This document shows positions 36,415 through 44,437 of a stretch of 53,461 nucleotides of DNA, in pieces (the first letter of the stretch is position 1; each line of letters opens with the position of its first letter). The stretch comes from Tetragenococcus muriaticus DSM 15685 (GTDB lineage: Bacteria; Bacillota; Bacilli; Lactobacillales; Enterococcaceae). The notes below the pieces were generated by a model. The model ran no database searches, had not been told where the DNA came from, and saw only the letters and a program-made list of their open reading frames with translations. Where the stretch lies: the NCBI RefSeq assembly GCF_000423785.1, contig NZ_AUIQ01000009.1, forward strand, positions 1-53,461, given 5' to 3'. A program made the translations under genes and the position numbers.

Positions 36415-37176
36415 GTGAGAGAGATTCAAGCAGCAAAAAATAACAAAATAAAAAAACTAAAAAAGCTACATCAAAGAAAGTATCGTAACCAATCGGAAGA
36501 TTATCTACTTGAAGGATACCATCTGATAGAAGAGGCAGCAAAAGCTCATGCTAACATCAAAGAGGTTTTTTTAGATAAGCGAGGGATGGATCTATGGCAA
36601 GACTGGGTAGAACATCATCAATTTACTTATTATGTACTTTCTGATGAGGCGATGAAGTCTTTGTCAGAGCAACCCACGCCACAAGGTATTATTGCTTTAG
36701 TCCAAAAGGCGAATAATTATCCTAGCGACTTTTCTGGGAAATGGTTGCTTTTAGATAATGTCCAAGATCCCGGCAACGTTGGAACAATCGTGCGTACAGC
36801 TGATGCAGCAGGGTTTGATGGAATTTTTTTAGGTGAAGGGACAGCAGATAAATATAGTCCAAAAGTGTTGCGCAGTATGCAAGGGAGTCAGTTCCATTTG
36901 CCAATTTTTAGCGGAGAATTAACGGAAGTGATCGCTGAATTCCAAAGCATTGGAAGTAAAATTTACGGAACTAAATTAGATCCAGAAGCTATTTCTTATA
37001 AGGAAGTTGAAACAAAAGACAATTTTGTACTTATTTTAGGAAATGAAGGCCAAGGAGTAGCGGAAAATATTTTACAGTTGACTAATCAAAATTTATATAT
37101 TCCAATTTATGGTGATGCTGAATCGCTTAATGTTGGGGTTGCAGCGGGTATTTTGATATATGCACTTATTTCGTAG
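36415..37176 (+). CDS. SpoU-family RNA 2'-O-ribose methyltransferase
   Basis: This SPOUT-fold methylase modifies rRNA or tRNA ribose using S-adenosylmethionine. An N-terminal substrate-binding domain (about residues 1-95) is followed by the three SpoU motifs: NVQDPGNVGTIVRTADAAG, LILGNEGQGV and SLNVGVAAGILIYA. The 253-residue length is normal. The start is GTG 36415, preceded by GAGGTGAAAT. An extended -10 box, TGTTATAAT, ends at 36397. It is divergent from acyP. The precise target nucleotide cannot be read from sequence. Confidence 0.92.
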   Translation: MREIQAAKNNKIKKLKKLHQRKYRNQSEDYLLEGYHLIEEAAKAHANIKEVFLDKRGMDLWQDWVEHHQFTYYVLSDEAMKSLSEQPTPQGIIALVQKANNYPSDFSGKWLLLDNVQDPGNVGTIVRTADAAGFDGIFLGEGTADKYSPKVLRSMQGSQFHLPIFSGELTEVIAEFQSIGSKIYGTKLDPEAISYKEVETKDNFVLILGNEGQGVAENILQLTNQNLYIPIYGDAESLNVGVAAGILIYALIS

Positions 37177-37291
37177 GTTAAGGAAATTTTAAAATTAAGC
37201 GTTTTTTTATTGTGTGGCTGGTTTATGAATGAAAACGTGTTATACTGGAAAGTGTAAATATATAAAAGTCAAAAGGTGGCAATCAAATTAT

Positions 37292-37795
37292 ATGAAAATA
37301 ACTTGGCAAGAAGATTCGGAATATGTGTCTTATGTAGAGGACTTGCTTGAAACAGAAGAAGTTCAAAAATTAGGTGCTTTTGTTCAACATAGACATTCGA
37401 CACGTTTAGATCATTCAATTAGTGTTTCTTATAACAGTTATAAATTAGCAAAGCGATTCAATGGAGATGCTAAAGCTTGCGCTCGTGCTGGATTGCTACA
37501 TGACTTGTTTTATTATGATTGGCGTACAACCAAGTTTGATGAAGGAAGTCATGCTTATGTACATCCACGCGTCGCTTGTAAAAACGCTGAGCAATTAACT
37601 GAATTGTCTGATATGGAAAAAGATATTATTATCAAGCACATGTTTGGTGCGACCATTGCACCTCCACGTTACAAAGAAAGTTATATCGTGACGATGGTTG
37701 ATAAATATTGTGCTGTACAAGAAGCAAGTCTTCCAATGAGTGAACGGATTAAACATCGTTGGAACACTACATTTAAGAAAAAACAATCAGTATAA
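37292..37795 (+). CDS. HD-domain hydrolase
   Basis: This 167-residue cytoplasmic protein contains an HD domain. The metal ligands are H in RLDHSISV, the HD pair in AGLLHDLFYYD, and a later Asp in VTMVDKYC. Such proteins act on phosphorylated nucleotides or metabolites, but the substrate is unknown. I chose ATG 37292, preceded by AAAGGTGG at about 12 bases. Upstream in-frame starts would include a Cys/Lys-rich leader not seen in the family. An extended -10 box, TGTTATACT, ends at 37246. A strong terminator follows. Confidence 0.8.
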   Translation: MKITWQEDSEYVSYVEDLLETEEVQKLGAFVQHRHSTRLDHSISVSYNSYKLAKRFNGDAKACARAGLLHDLFYYDWRTTKFDEGSHAYVHPRVACKNAEQLTELSDMEKDIIIKHMFGATIAPPRYKESYIVTMVDKYCAVQEASLPMSERIKHRWNTTFKKKQSV

Positions 37796-37832
37796 AAAAA
37801 CTTGGGTTTAATTTCAAACCCAAGTTTTTTAT
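37794..37832. terminator. Terminator of the HD-domain gene
   Basis: AAAAAACTTGGGTTT / AAACCCAAGTTTTTT forms a long perfect stem with an 8-base loop. It can serve both directions. Confidence 0.9.
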
Positions 37833-37887
37833 TCTAAGTTGTATTGGAGGCAACTTCATCAGCTTGTCTCCAATAATAAAATATAAA

Positions 37888-39090
37888 TTAAGAAGAAAAC
37901 TGCGATATAATAGATAGTAATAATAATCCTGAACCAAGTAAAGTAACCATAGTAAAATGGAATTTTCGTTTCATTGCGATGATTGCGATAAATTCACGTA
38001 AAAAAGCATTGGGTAAATAATAAAATGCTGTTTTTGAGCCAATTCCTTCAGCTTTTAAATGCGCCATTTTTGCAAATATTCCAGCACGAAAAATGTGATA
38101 ATTATTAGAGGAGAAAATGACACTAGGATCAGTAATTTCTGAACGATCAATAATTTCTTTTGAAAATTGCATGTTTTCTAGAGTTGTGGTTGAATTCGTT
38201 TCAATTAAAATGTCCTCTTCTTGAATGCCCTGCTGTAATGCATATTTTTTCATTGCTACAGCTTCAGCTACTTTTTCATCATGACCCTTGCCTCCAGACA
38301 TAATAAATTTTACTGGGTGCCGGGTATTTTTGCGTTGCTGATAATAAAAAGTAATTGCTCGTTGAATACGGTTCGCTAATAAGGGAGAAACCTTGTCTCC
38401 ACCAACTAAACCAGCGCCTAAAACAATAATAAAATCTTGACTGTAAGATGGTTGGTTAAATTGATATAAAACTGAAGCGCTGAAAAAATTTAAAAAGGCG
38501 ATCACAAAGTAGATAAACATAGCTGGTAAAACCGACAATAGTAGTGTTGCCCATTCTGGTAACATTTGAATAATGAATGAGTCATAGATAAGCCAAATGG
38601 TCATTAAAACGGCCAAAATTAAGGTTAATAAATTTGCTAATGAATGAGTTTCTCTTCTAATAACCACTAAAGCATTCCAGTAAAATAGAATGATCAAGCC
38701 AATGAATCCAAATAAAGCGACAGCGAAAAATAAAATCCCAACGAGAAATATTAAACTAAAAACAATAATATCGCTAGTAATAAAAAAGTTATAGAGTAAG
38801 TAAAGTCCGAAAATTCCAATAAAAAAATTAAAAAGAAAGCCATTTATCACACGCGCTTTTTCACGTTGAAATACCCAAGCAAAAATAGCAAAAAAAAGGC
38901 AGGGTACAAGAAAAAAATAGCTTCCATTTTGAACTTCAATCATTCCCAAATAAAGGGACAGATATAAAAAGGTCCAATAAACAAAATTCCAAAATAACCT
39001 AGGTTTGTGTTGTTTTTTATACCGCTTAGTTAAAATAAAAATAAGTAATAAATAAGCAAGTATAAACCAGGGAACATGCCCAAAAACCAT
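37888..39090 (-). CDS. YdcF/SanA-type DUF218 membrane protein
   Basis: This 400-residue protein has an N-terminal block of about eight membrane helices (residues 1-215). A DUF218 domain follows (about residues 220-360) with IIVLGAGLVGGDKVSPLLANR, FIMSGGKGHDEKVAEA and IFSSNNYHIFRAG, and a final C-terminal helix. Related proteins have been linked to envelope integrity, but the reaction is not established. I chose ATG 39090, preceded by AAGGAG eight bases upstream. A GTG three codons earlier overlaps that site. It stands alone between convergent and divergent neighbours. Confidence 0.85.
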   Translation of the reverse strand: MVFGHVPWFILAYLLLIFILTKRYKKQHKPRLFWNFVYWTFLYLSLYLGMIEVQNGSYFFLVPCLFFAIFAWVFQREKARVINGFLFNFFIGIFGLYLLYNFFITSDIIVFSLIFLVGILFFAVALFGFIGLIILFYWNALVVIRRETHSLANLLTLILAVLMTIWLIYDSFIIQMLPEWATLLLSVLPAMFIYFVIAFLNFFSASVLYQFNQPSYSQDFIIVLGAGLVGGDKVSPLLANRIQRAITFYYQQRKNTRHPVKFIMSGGKGHDEKVAEAVAMKKYALQQGIQEEDILIETNSTTTLENMQFSKEIIDRSEITDPSVIFSSNNYHIFRAGIFAKMAHLKAEGIGSKTAFYYLPNAFLREFIAIIAMKRKFHFTMVTLLGSGLLLLSIISQFSS

Positions 39091-39209
39091 AAAATTCACT
39101 CCTTATAGAAATAAGTATAGCAAATTTTTTGGAAAAATACTTATAATATTCGCTCATTTGTAAAAAATTCGTTACAATAAAGAGGACGCAAAACAAAGGA
39201 GATGATTAT

Positions 39210-39692
39210 TTGGAACTTGGAGAAGTCATTCAGACAAAAAAACCTGCCTTTACTGTTATAGGAAAAGAAGGGCAAGGACCAGCAGATGATGCGCCCCAAT
39301 GGGTATCTGAATTATGGAAAGCTGTTTATCAAGATTTGGATCAATTAGATGAATTTGTGAATAAACAGTCGAGTGAAGCAGATTTATGGGGGGTAATGTC
39401 TGATGATAAATATTGGCTTGAGCCTTGGCAAGATCAAGGAAGATATCTAGCGGGTATTGAGCTTCCATCATCTGTACAACCGCCAGAAGGGTGGCAACGT
39501 TGGGAACTACCTGCTATGGAATACTTGGTTGTGAAAACAGACGCACCTAATCTAGATTCGATGACACAAAAAATGTTGGAAGAAATCTTACCGCGTGAGG
39601 AACTTCATTTAGTAGGCGCTATTCAAGAACATTACTTACCAGATTTTACTGCAGGAGAAGTTGAGTTATATTTTCCGGTAAATCTATTATAA
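39210..39692 (+). CDS. GyrI-like / effector-binding-domain protein
   Basis: This 160-residue single-domain protein has the GyrI-like small-molecule-binding fold found on AraC-type regulators, but without any DNA-binding domain. Typical stretches are AFTVIGKEGQGP, LAGIELP, and a C-terminal EHYLPDFTAGEVELYFPV. Free-standing members may bind drugs, gyrase or small molecules. The function here is unknown. The start is TTG 39210, preceded by AAAGGAGATGATT. It ends just before the large inverted-repeat element. Confidence 0.82.
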   Translation: MELGEVIQTKKPAFTVIGKEGQGPADDAPQWVSELWKAVYQDLDQLDEFVNKQSSEADLWGVMSDDKYWLEPWQDQGRYLAGIELPSSVQPPEGWQRWELPAMEYLVVKTDAPNLDSMTQKMLEEILPREELHLVGAIQEHYLPDFTAGEVELYFPVNLL

Positions 39693-39870
39693 AAAAGACG
39701 AGGCTGGGACAAAAGTCTCCTTAATAATAAAATACCCGAACTATAAGAGAGATTGCTCCTGCGGTCCAGCAGGTCCTTGTCGCAAATTCACGACAATTAG
39801 AAAATCTTATCAAATATCGTTCGGGTATTTTTGTCTTGTCTTTATTTATGTCCCAGCTTCGTCTTTTTTT
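39691..39870. repeat. Nested inverted-repeat intergenic element
   Basis: The outer arms AAAAAAGACGAGGCTGGGACA (39691-39711) and its near-perfect complement (39849-39869) match at 20 of 21 positions. Inside them, AAAATACCCGAAC (39729-39741) pairs perfectly with GTTCGGGTATTTT (39819-39831). Two further hairpins sit in the centre: CCTGC-GGTCCA-GCAGG (39758-39773) and TTGTCG / CGACAA (39777-39796). The element lies between convergent genes and its A/T-run ends can act as a bidirectional terminator. It looks like a structured RNA or a repeat-family member. The GGCTGGGACAAAA-type arm resembles repeats I recall from enterococcal intergenic DNA, which I cannot verify here. Confidence 0.85.
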
Positions 39871-39952
39871 GGGAGCTTAAGTTGGAAAAGAAAAATCAGC
39901 ATTGCTATATTATAAAACATTTTATAACTTTTCTATATAATATTCGTTTCAA

Positions 39953-41242
39953 TTATTGAAAGAAATTTTTAATATTGCGCCAAATGGTTGTGAAAATATT
40001 TGCTCTTTCAGTACCTTCGGTTGTCGCAAGAGGACTTTCAAAGTATTCTTCAGCCTCTTCATTATCCAAATAACCTAAATCATCGTCCTCATCTTGTGCT
40101 TGGACAGTACCCACGGTGGTGTCTGACTCAATTGGGGCTTCTACTTCATCATTTTCTAAAGATACGTTATAAGACACGTCTTCTCTGCTTTTATTTTCTG
40201 GTAGCCAAAGATTTACTTCATCTTGAGCCACAATCGGTAGGGACTGTCTTTTCCCTTGAGGAACCGTAATTGAAGATGTATTAGGAATCGAATCATTTTC
40301 TTCTAATATCGTTTCTTGCTTCCAATTGTCAAAGGAATAATCAATCAGTTTATTTGTTTCATCAAAACGAGCATTCGGATTTTCGATTTCATCATGATCT
40401 GTTGCATTCAAAACCACAGTAATTAGACGATTCCCATCTTGTTCAATTGTTCCGACAAAACAAGCGCCTGCTAAATCAGTGGTGCCTGTTTTCAATCCGT
40501 CTACACCATCTCTTTGAGCAGACAGTCCTGGTAACATTTGATTAAAGTTTTCCATGTCAAAAGGGGTGGAAGAATCCGGAGCAAATTCTTTTTCTGGGAT
40601 ACGACTTACTTGTAAAATTTCAGGGAAGTCTTGCAACAAGTTACGCGTGACAATCGCTAAGTCCTTAGCAGATAGTTCATTTTCGTCTTCTTGTGTGGTA
40701 CCAGGGTAAATATTATCTCCTAAAAATTCATTTGACAATCCTGTACTATTGACGATTTTAGCATCAATAATACCCCAATCTTCTACTTGTTGACGCATTT
40801 GATCGACAAATTCTTCTTCTGAACCTGCGACTTTTTCTGCCAGAGCAATCGTGGCTGCATTAGCAGATTGAATAACAGCTGCTTCAAATAAATCTTGTAC
40901 TGTATAATATTCATTTTCAGCTAATGGAACATTTGAAAGATCAAGGTTTTCACTTAATTCTGCCACGTCTTGGGAAATAGGAACTTCCTCATCCCAATCA
41001 AGATTGCCATCTTGGATTTCTTTTTGAACTAGATAAAGACTGATTAGTTTAGTGGTAGAAGCGATTCCCATTGATTCATCACTATTTTGCTCATAAAAAA
41101 TCTTACCTGTATCGTAATCCAGTGAAATGGCTGCTTCAGCTCTGATATCAGGACTTTCTGACGCGGATACATTCGTAGAAAGTGGTGAAAAAAGTAAAAA
41201 AATAATCCCTATGATAAAGGGAATAGAACATTTTTTATTCAT
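39953..41242 (-). CDS. dacA: D-alanyl-D-alanine carboxypeptidase (PBP5 type)
   Basis: DacA trims the terminal D-Ala from peptidoglycan stem peptides outside the cell. A signal peptide covers about residues 1-27, ending near NVSASES. The active-site motifs are STTK (Ser62, Lys65), SAN (126-128) and KTGT (251-254). A C-terminal beta domain follows, then an acidic linker and an amphipathic anchoring helix (about the last 15 residues). The length of 429 is normal. GGAGATTAC precedes ATG 41242. It is convergent with the GyrI-like gene across the inverted-repeat element. Confidence 0.94.
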   Translation of the reverse strand: MNKKCSIPFIIGIIFLLFSPLSTNVSASESPDIRAEAAISLDYDTGKIFYEQNSDESMGIASTTKLISLYLVQKEIQDGNLDWDEEVPISQDVAELSENLDLSNVPLAENEYYTVQDLFEAAVIQSANAATIALAEKVAGSEEEFVDQMRQQVEDWGIIDAKIVNSTGLSNEFLGDNIYPGTTQEDENELSAKDLAIVTRNLLQDFPEILQVSRIPEKEFAPDSSTPFDMENFNQMLPGLSAQRDGVDGLKTGTTDLAGACFVGTIEQDGNRLITVVLNATDHDEIENPNARFDETNKLIDYSFDNWKQETILEENDSIPNTSSITVPQGKRQSLPIVAQDEVNLWLPENKSREDVSYNVSLENDEVEAPIESDTTVGTVQAQDEDDDLGYLDNEEAEEYFESPLATTEGTERANIFTTIWRNIKNFFQ

Positions 41243-41378
41243 GAGTAATCTCCTTTGTGTTTATCAAAGAGCATTTTATCAAATGTGCAAAGAAGATTCA
41301 AATTGAAAAAGCGAAAGAAAGAGATATTTTAAGTTATAGTTAAAAAGATATGGTAGAATTCTACTAGCAGGTGATATA

Positions 41379-42110
41379 ATGGAATATAAACAGATTCAAT
41401 TGGCTTATTTTCTACAAAGAAAAAATCGTTTTGTCGCATGTTGTCGTTTAATAGAAAATAATGAAGTTGTGGATGTTCATGTGAAAAATACTGGACGCGG
41501 AAGAGAAGTCTTAGTATCTGGCGCAATAGTTGCTTTAAATTTCTCTTCTAGTATAAAAAGAAAAACGGCTTATGATTTAGTTGCGGTCAAAAAGCAAGGC
41601 TATTGGTATAATATAGATAGTAGCGCACCTAATGAAATTGTCTATCAAGCCTTACTAAACCAAACGATAGTTTTACCTGGATTAAAAGGTTCGATTGCTT
41701 TCATTAAAAGAGAAGCCACTTATGACAATTCGCGTATTGATTTTTATTTTGAGACCGAACAAGCAGAAAAAGGGTTTATTGAAGTGAAAGGAATGACTTT
41801 AGAAAATGAAAGGGTGGGCGCTTTTCCTGATGCTCCAACAGCACGTGGACTAAAACATGTACGTGAGTTGTTACAATCCCAAACACAAGGAATGCAAAAT
41901 TACGTCATTTTTGTCGCGCAATTTGCTTTAATTGAAGCTGCCACCATTCACGAAGACATGCAACCTGAATTGCAAAGGACTGTTCGTCGGGCTATAGAAG
42001 CCGGTGTTCACTTTCTTTGTTACGCCTCTTATGTTAGCGCCACGCAACTTGAATTGACAAAAGAAGTGCCATTTGTGTTAGATATACCGTTTAAAGATCC
42101 ATTAAAATAA
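41379..42110 (+). CDS. sfsA: SfsA-family protein
   Basis: SfsA proteins are described as sugar-fermentation stimulation proteins and have a nuclease-like core with an OB-fold. The nuclease-type acidic cluster appears in RIDFYFETEQAEKGFIEVKGMTLE. The downstream stretch FPDAPTARGLKHVRELL is strongly conserved in the family. The length is 243 residues. AGGTGATATA precedes ATG 41379. It begins a rightward group with the oxidoreductase and helicase genes. The biological role is uncertain. Confidence 0.92.
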   Translation: MEYKQIQLAYFLQRKNRFVACCRLIENNEVVDVHVKNTGRGREVLVSGAIVALNFSSSIKRKTAYDLVAVKKQGYWYNIDSSAPNEIVYQALLNQTIVLPGLKGSIAFIKREATYDNSRIDFYFETEQAEKGFIEVKGMTLENERVGAFPDAPTARGLKHVRELLQSQTQGMQNYVIFVAQFALIEAATIHEDMQPELQRTVRRAIEAGVHFLCYASYVSATQLELTKEVPFVLDIPFKDPLK

Positions 42111-42132
42111 TAAAAAGAAAGAGGGAATGACA

Positions 42133-43140
42133 ATGATCCATTTAGGAATTATAGGGACAAACTGGATTACCCACCAATTCGTACAAGCAGGATTAGCTAC
42201 TGAAGAATATGAGCTGACTGCTGTTTACTCTAGAAAGCTTGCCAAAGCTCAAGAATTTGGTGAGCAATATACAGGAAGTCATCATTATATGGATGATTTA
42301 GTAGAATTTTTTGCTTTAGAAGAAATGGACACTGTCTATATCGCATCACCTAATAGTCTGCATTTTGTTCAAGCTCAACAAGCCATTCAAGCTGGGAAAA
42401 ATGTCATTGTAGAAAAACCAGCCTTTTCTACACCTAAGGAAATGGACACAATCATTCAATTAGCCAACGAAAACCAAGTTTTCTTTTTTGAAGCAGCTCG
42501 TAATATTCATGAAGAAAGTTTCAAAAAAGTGCGAGAATTTTTACCGACGCCTAATCATATTATTGGCGCTAATTTCAGTTACATGAAATATTCTTCTCGC
42601 TACGATTTAGTTCAACAAGGAGAAGAACCTAATATCTTTTCTCCGCGATTTTCAGGAGGCTCTTTAGCTGATTTAGGTGTTTATCTTGTTTATGCTGCTT
42701 TAGCTTGGTTTGGCGTTCCTAATGAAGTGCATCATTTTGCGCAAAAAATCGCTACTGGAGTTGATGGTATGGGTGTGATTATTTTGCGTTACGAAAACTT
42801 TGATGTCACGTTACAACACGGAAAGATTGGCGATGCACATTTGCCTTCAGAAATTTATTTTGATGACGGCACGCTATGGCTTGATGGAGTCAATTCGATC
42901 AACCAAGCAAGTTTATATAAGCATACGGATGAAAAAGGGCCTCTTGAAATTGAAGTAACGGCTAAAGAAAACCCGATGATCGAAGAAGCAGAGGATTTTG
43001 CCAAAATTATTCAAAATCCAACAAATGTAAATTATGGCCAAAGATATGAGGAATGGGTAGAATTAGCCCGAAATGTTAGTCATGTCATTTACGAATTAAG
43101 AAAACAAGCTGGCGTTGTGTTTGACGCCGATCAAGAATAG
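42133..43140 (+). CDS. Gfo/Idh/MocA-family oxidoreductase
   Basis: This NAD(P)-dependent dehydrogenase acts on sugars or polyols, substrate unknown. The N-terminal Rossmann fold begins LGIIGTNWITHQF, with the catalytic dyad stretch VIVEKPAFSTPKEM, where the conserved EKP carries the lysine. The C-terminal alpha/beta domain shows GGSLADLGVYLVYAALAWFG. I chose ATG 42133 because the GAGGGA site is six bases upstream. An ATG two codons earlier abuts that site. The length is 335 residues. The helicase gene follows ten bases after the stop. Confidence 0.9.
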   Translation: MIHLGIIGTNWITHQFVQAGLATEEYELTAVYSRKLAKAQEFGEQYTGSHHYMDDLVEFFALEEMDTVYIASPNSLHFVQAQQAIQAGKNVIVEKPAFSTPKEMDTIIQLANENQVFFFEAARNIHEESFKKVREFLPTPNHIIGANFSYMKYSSRYDLVQQGEEPNIFSPRFSGGSLADLGVYLVYAALAWFGVPNEVHHFAQKIATGVDGMGVIILRYENFDVTLQHGKIGDAHLPSEIYFDDGTLWLDGVNSINQASLYKHTDEKGPLEIEVTAKENPMIEEAEDFAKIIQNPTNVNYGQRYEEWVELARNVSHVIYELRKQAGVVFDADQE

Positions 43141-43149
43141 AGGAGAATT

Positions 43150-44418
43150 ATGGGAATTGATTTTCTGCCAGAAAAATGGCAGCAAAGAGCAAAAGAAGAA
43201 GGATTTAGTCAAGCAACGCTTATCCAGGAACAAGTTTTTTCTCAGTTAAATCAAGGCGAAAGCTTAGTAGGTGTAGCACCTACTGGAACGGGAAAAACAT
43301 TAGCCTACTTATGGCCTACTTTATTAAACGTTCAACCCAAAAAAGGCAATCAGTTATTAGTCCTTGTCCCTTCGCAAGAATTAGGCGTGCAAGTAACCAA
43401 TGTTGCTAAAGCTTGGACTGGAAATCTTGGTTTACAGGTGCAATCACTTATTGGTGGAGCCAATAAAAAAAGACAAATGGAAAAGTTAAAAGCAAAACCA
43501 GAAGTTTTAGTAGGAACGCCCGGAAGACTCGTTGAGTTAATCCAAGAAAAAAAAGTAAAAGCAGCACACATCCAGACAGTTATATTGGATGAAGCGGATC
43601 AATTGTTACAAAAAGAAGCGCTCGGTTTTATGCAATCAATTATAAAAAGTGTTCCTAATACGAGCCAATATGCTTTCTTTTCAGCTACAGGGACTAACGC
43701 TTTGCCAGAAATTAAGCAGTTATTTCAACAAGAGCTACCAGTGATTGATGTAACAAAAGAAGATCATCATCTTCAACAAGTGGATCATTACTATTTAGTT
43801 TATCCTGCTAGAAGAACTGTAGATGTTTTAAGAAGACTAGGACATGTCGATAACTTTCAAGGGCTGGTCTTTTTTAATGAGGTGCAAGATTTAGGCAGTG
43901 CTGTAGAAAAACTACAATATCATCACTTACCGGTAGCTAGTTTAGCTTCTGATCAAGGCAAACAAGACCGTAAGCAAGCTTTGGAAAATTTTCGTCAGCA
44001 AAAAATTGTTGAATTATTGACAACAGATGTGGCTTCTCGTGGCCTAGATATTGCGGATCTATATTATGTGGTAAATACTGAAGTGCCTAACTCTAAGGAA
44101 AGCTATCTACATCGAGCAGGACGTATTGGTAGAATGGGAAAGGCTGGGGCAGTCATTACGATTGTACAAGAAGACACGTTATCGGACCTTAAAAAAATAG
44201 CCAACAATTTGGAACTTTCACTACAAGAAATCTACTTGTATGAAGGTCAATTAACGACTGAAGCACCCACAAAGTCTGAAATTCCTAAGAAAAAAGTAAA
44301 AACAAAACCAAAGACTCAGCAAAAAAAGAAAGATCAAACGAAGAAGCCTAAAAAAAAGAAGAAAAAACAAAAAGATAAAGGTGCTCCTAAAAATAAGACT
44401 TCTTCTGCCCGACGTTAA
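43150..44418 (+). CDS. DEAD-box RNA helicase
   Basis: This ATP-dependent RNA helicase acts in ribosome assembly or mRNA turnover. Motifs appear in order: the Q-motif region TLIQEQVF, Walker A APTGTGKTLAYL, VGTPGRLVEL, the DEAD box VILDEADQLL, FSATG, TTDVASRGLDI and HRAGRIGRMGK. After the two RecA-like domains (about residues 1-360) there is a Lys-rich basic tail likely to bind RNA. The length of 422 residues is similar to CshB-type helicases. AGGAGAATT precedes ATG 43150. It is probably cotranscribed with the oxidoreductase gene. Confidence 0.93.
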   Translation: MGIDFLPEKWQQRAKEEGFSQATLIQEQVFSQLNQGESLVGVAPTGTGKTLAYLWPTLLNVQPKKGNQLLVLVPSQELGVQVTNVAKAWTGNLGLQVQSLIGGANKKRQMEKLKAKPEVLVGTPGRLVELIQEKKVKAAHIQTVILDEADQLLQKEALGFMQSIIKSVPNTSQYAFFSATGTNALPEIKQLFQQELPVIDVTKEDHHLQQVDHYYLVYPARRTVDVLRRLGHVDNFQGLVFFNEVQDLGSAVEKLQYHHLPVASLASDQGKQDRKQALENFRQQKIVELLTTDVASRGLDIADLYYVVNTEVPNSKESYLHRAGRIGRMGKAGAVITIVQEDTLSDLKKIANNLELSLQEIYLYEGQLTTEAPTKSEIPKKKVKTKPKTQQKKKDQTKKPKKKKKKQKDKGAPKNKTSSARR

Positions 44419-44437
44419 AATGATGTAGGAGGGTTTT

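Noticed and set aside
39691-39870. Element as an active transposon
   Set aside because: No transposase frame and no clear target-site duplication flank it. A passive repeat remains possible.
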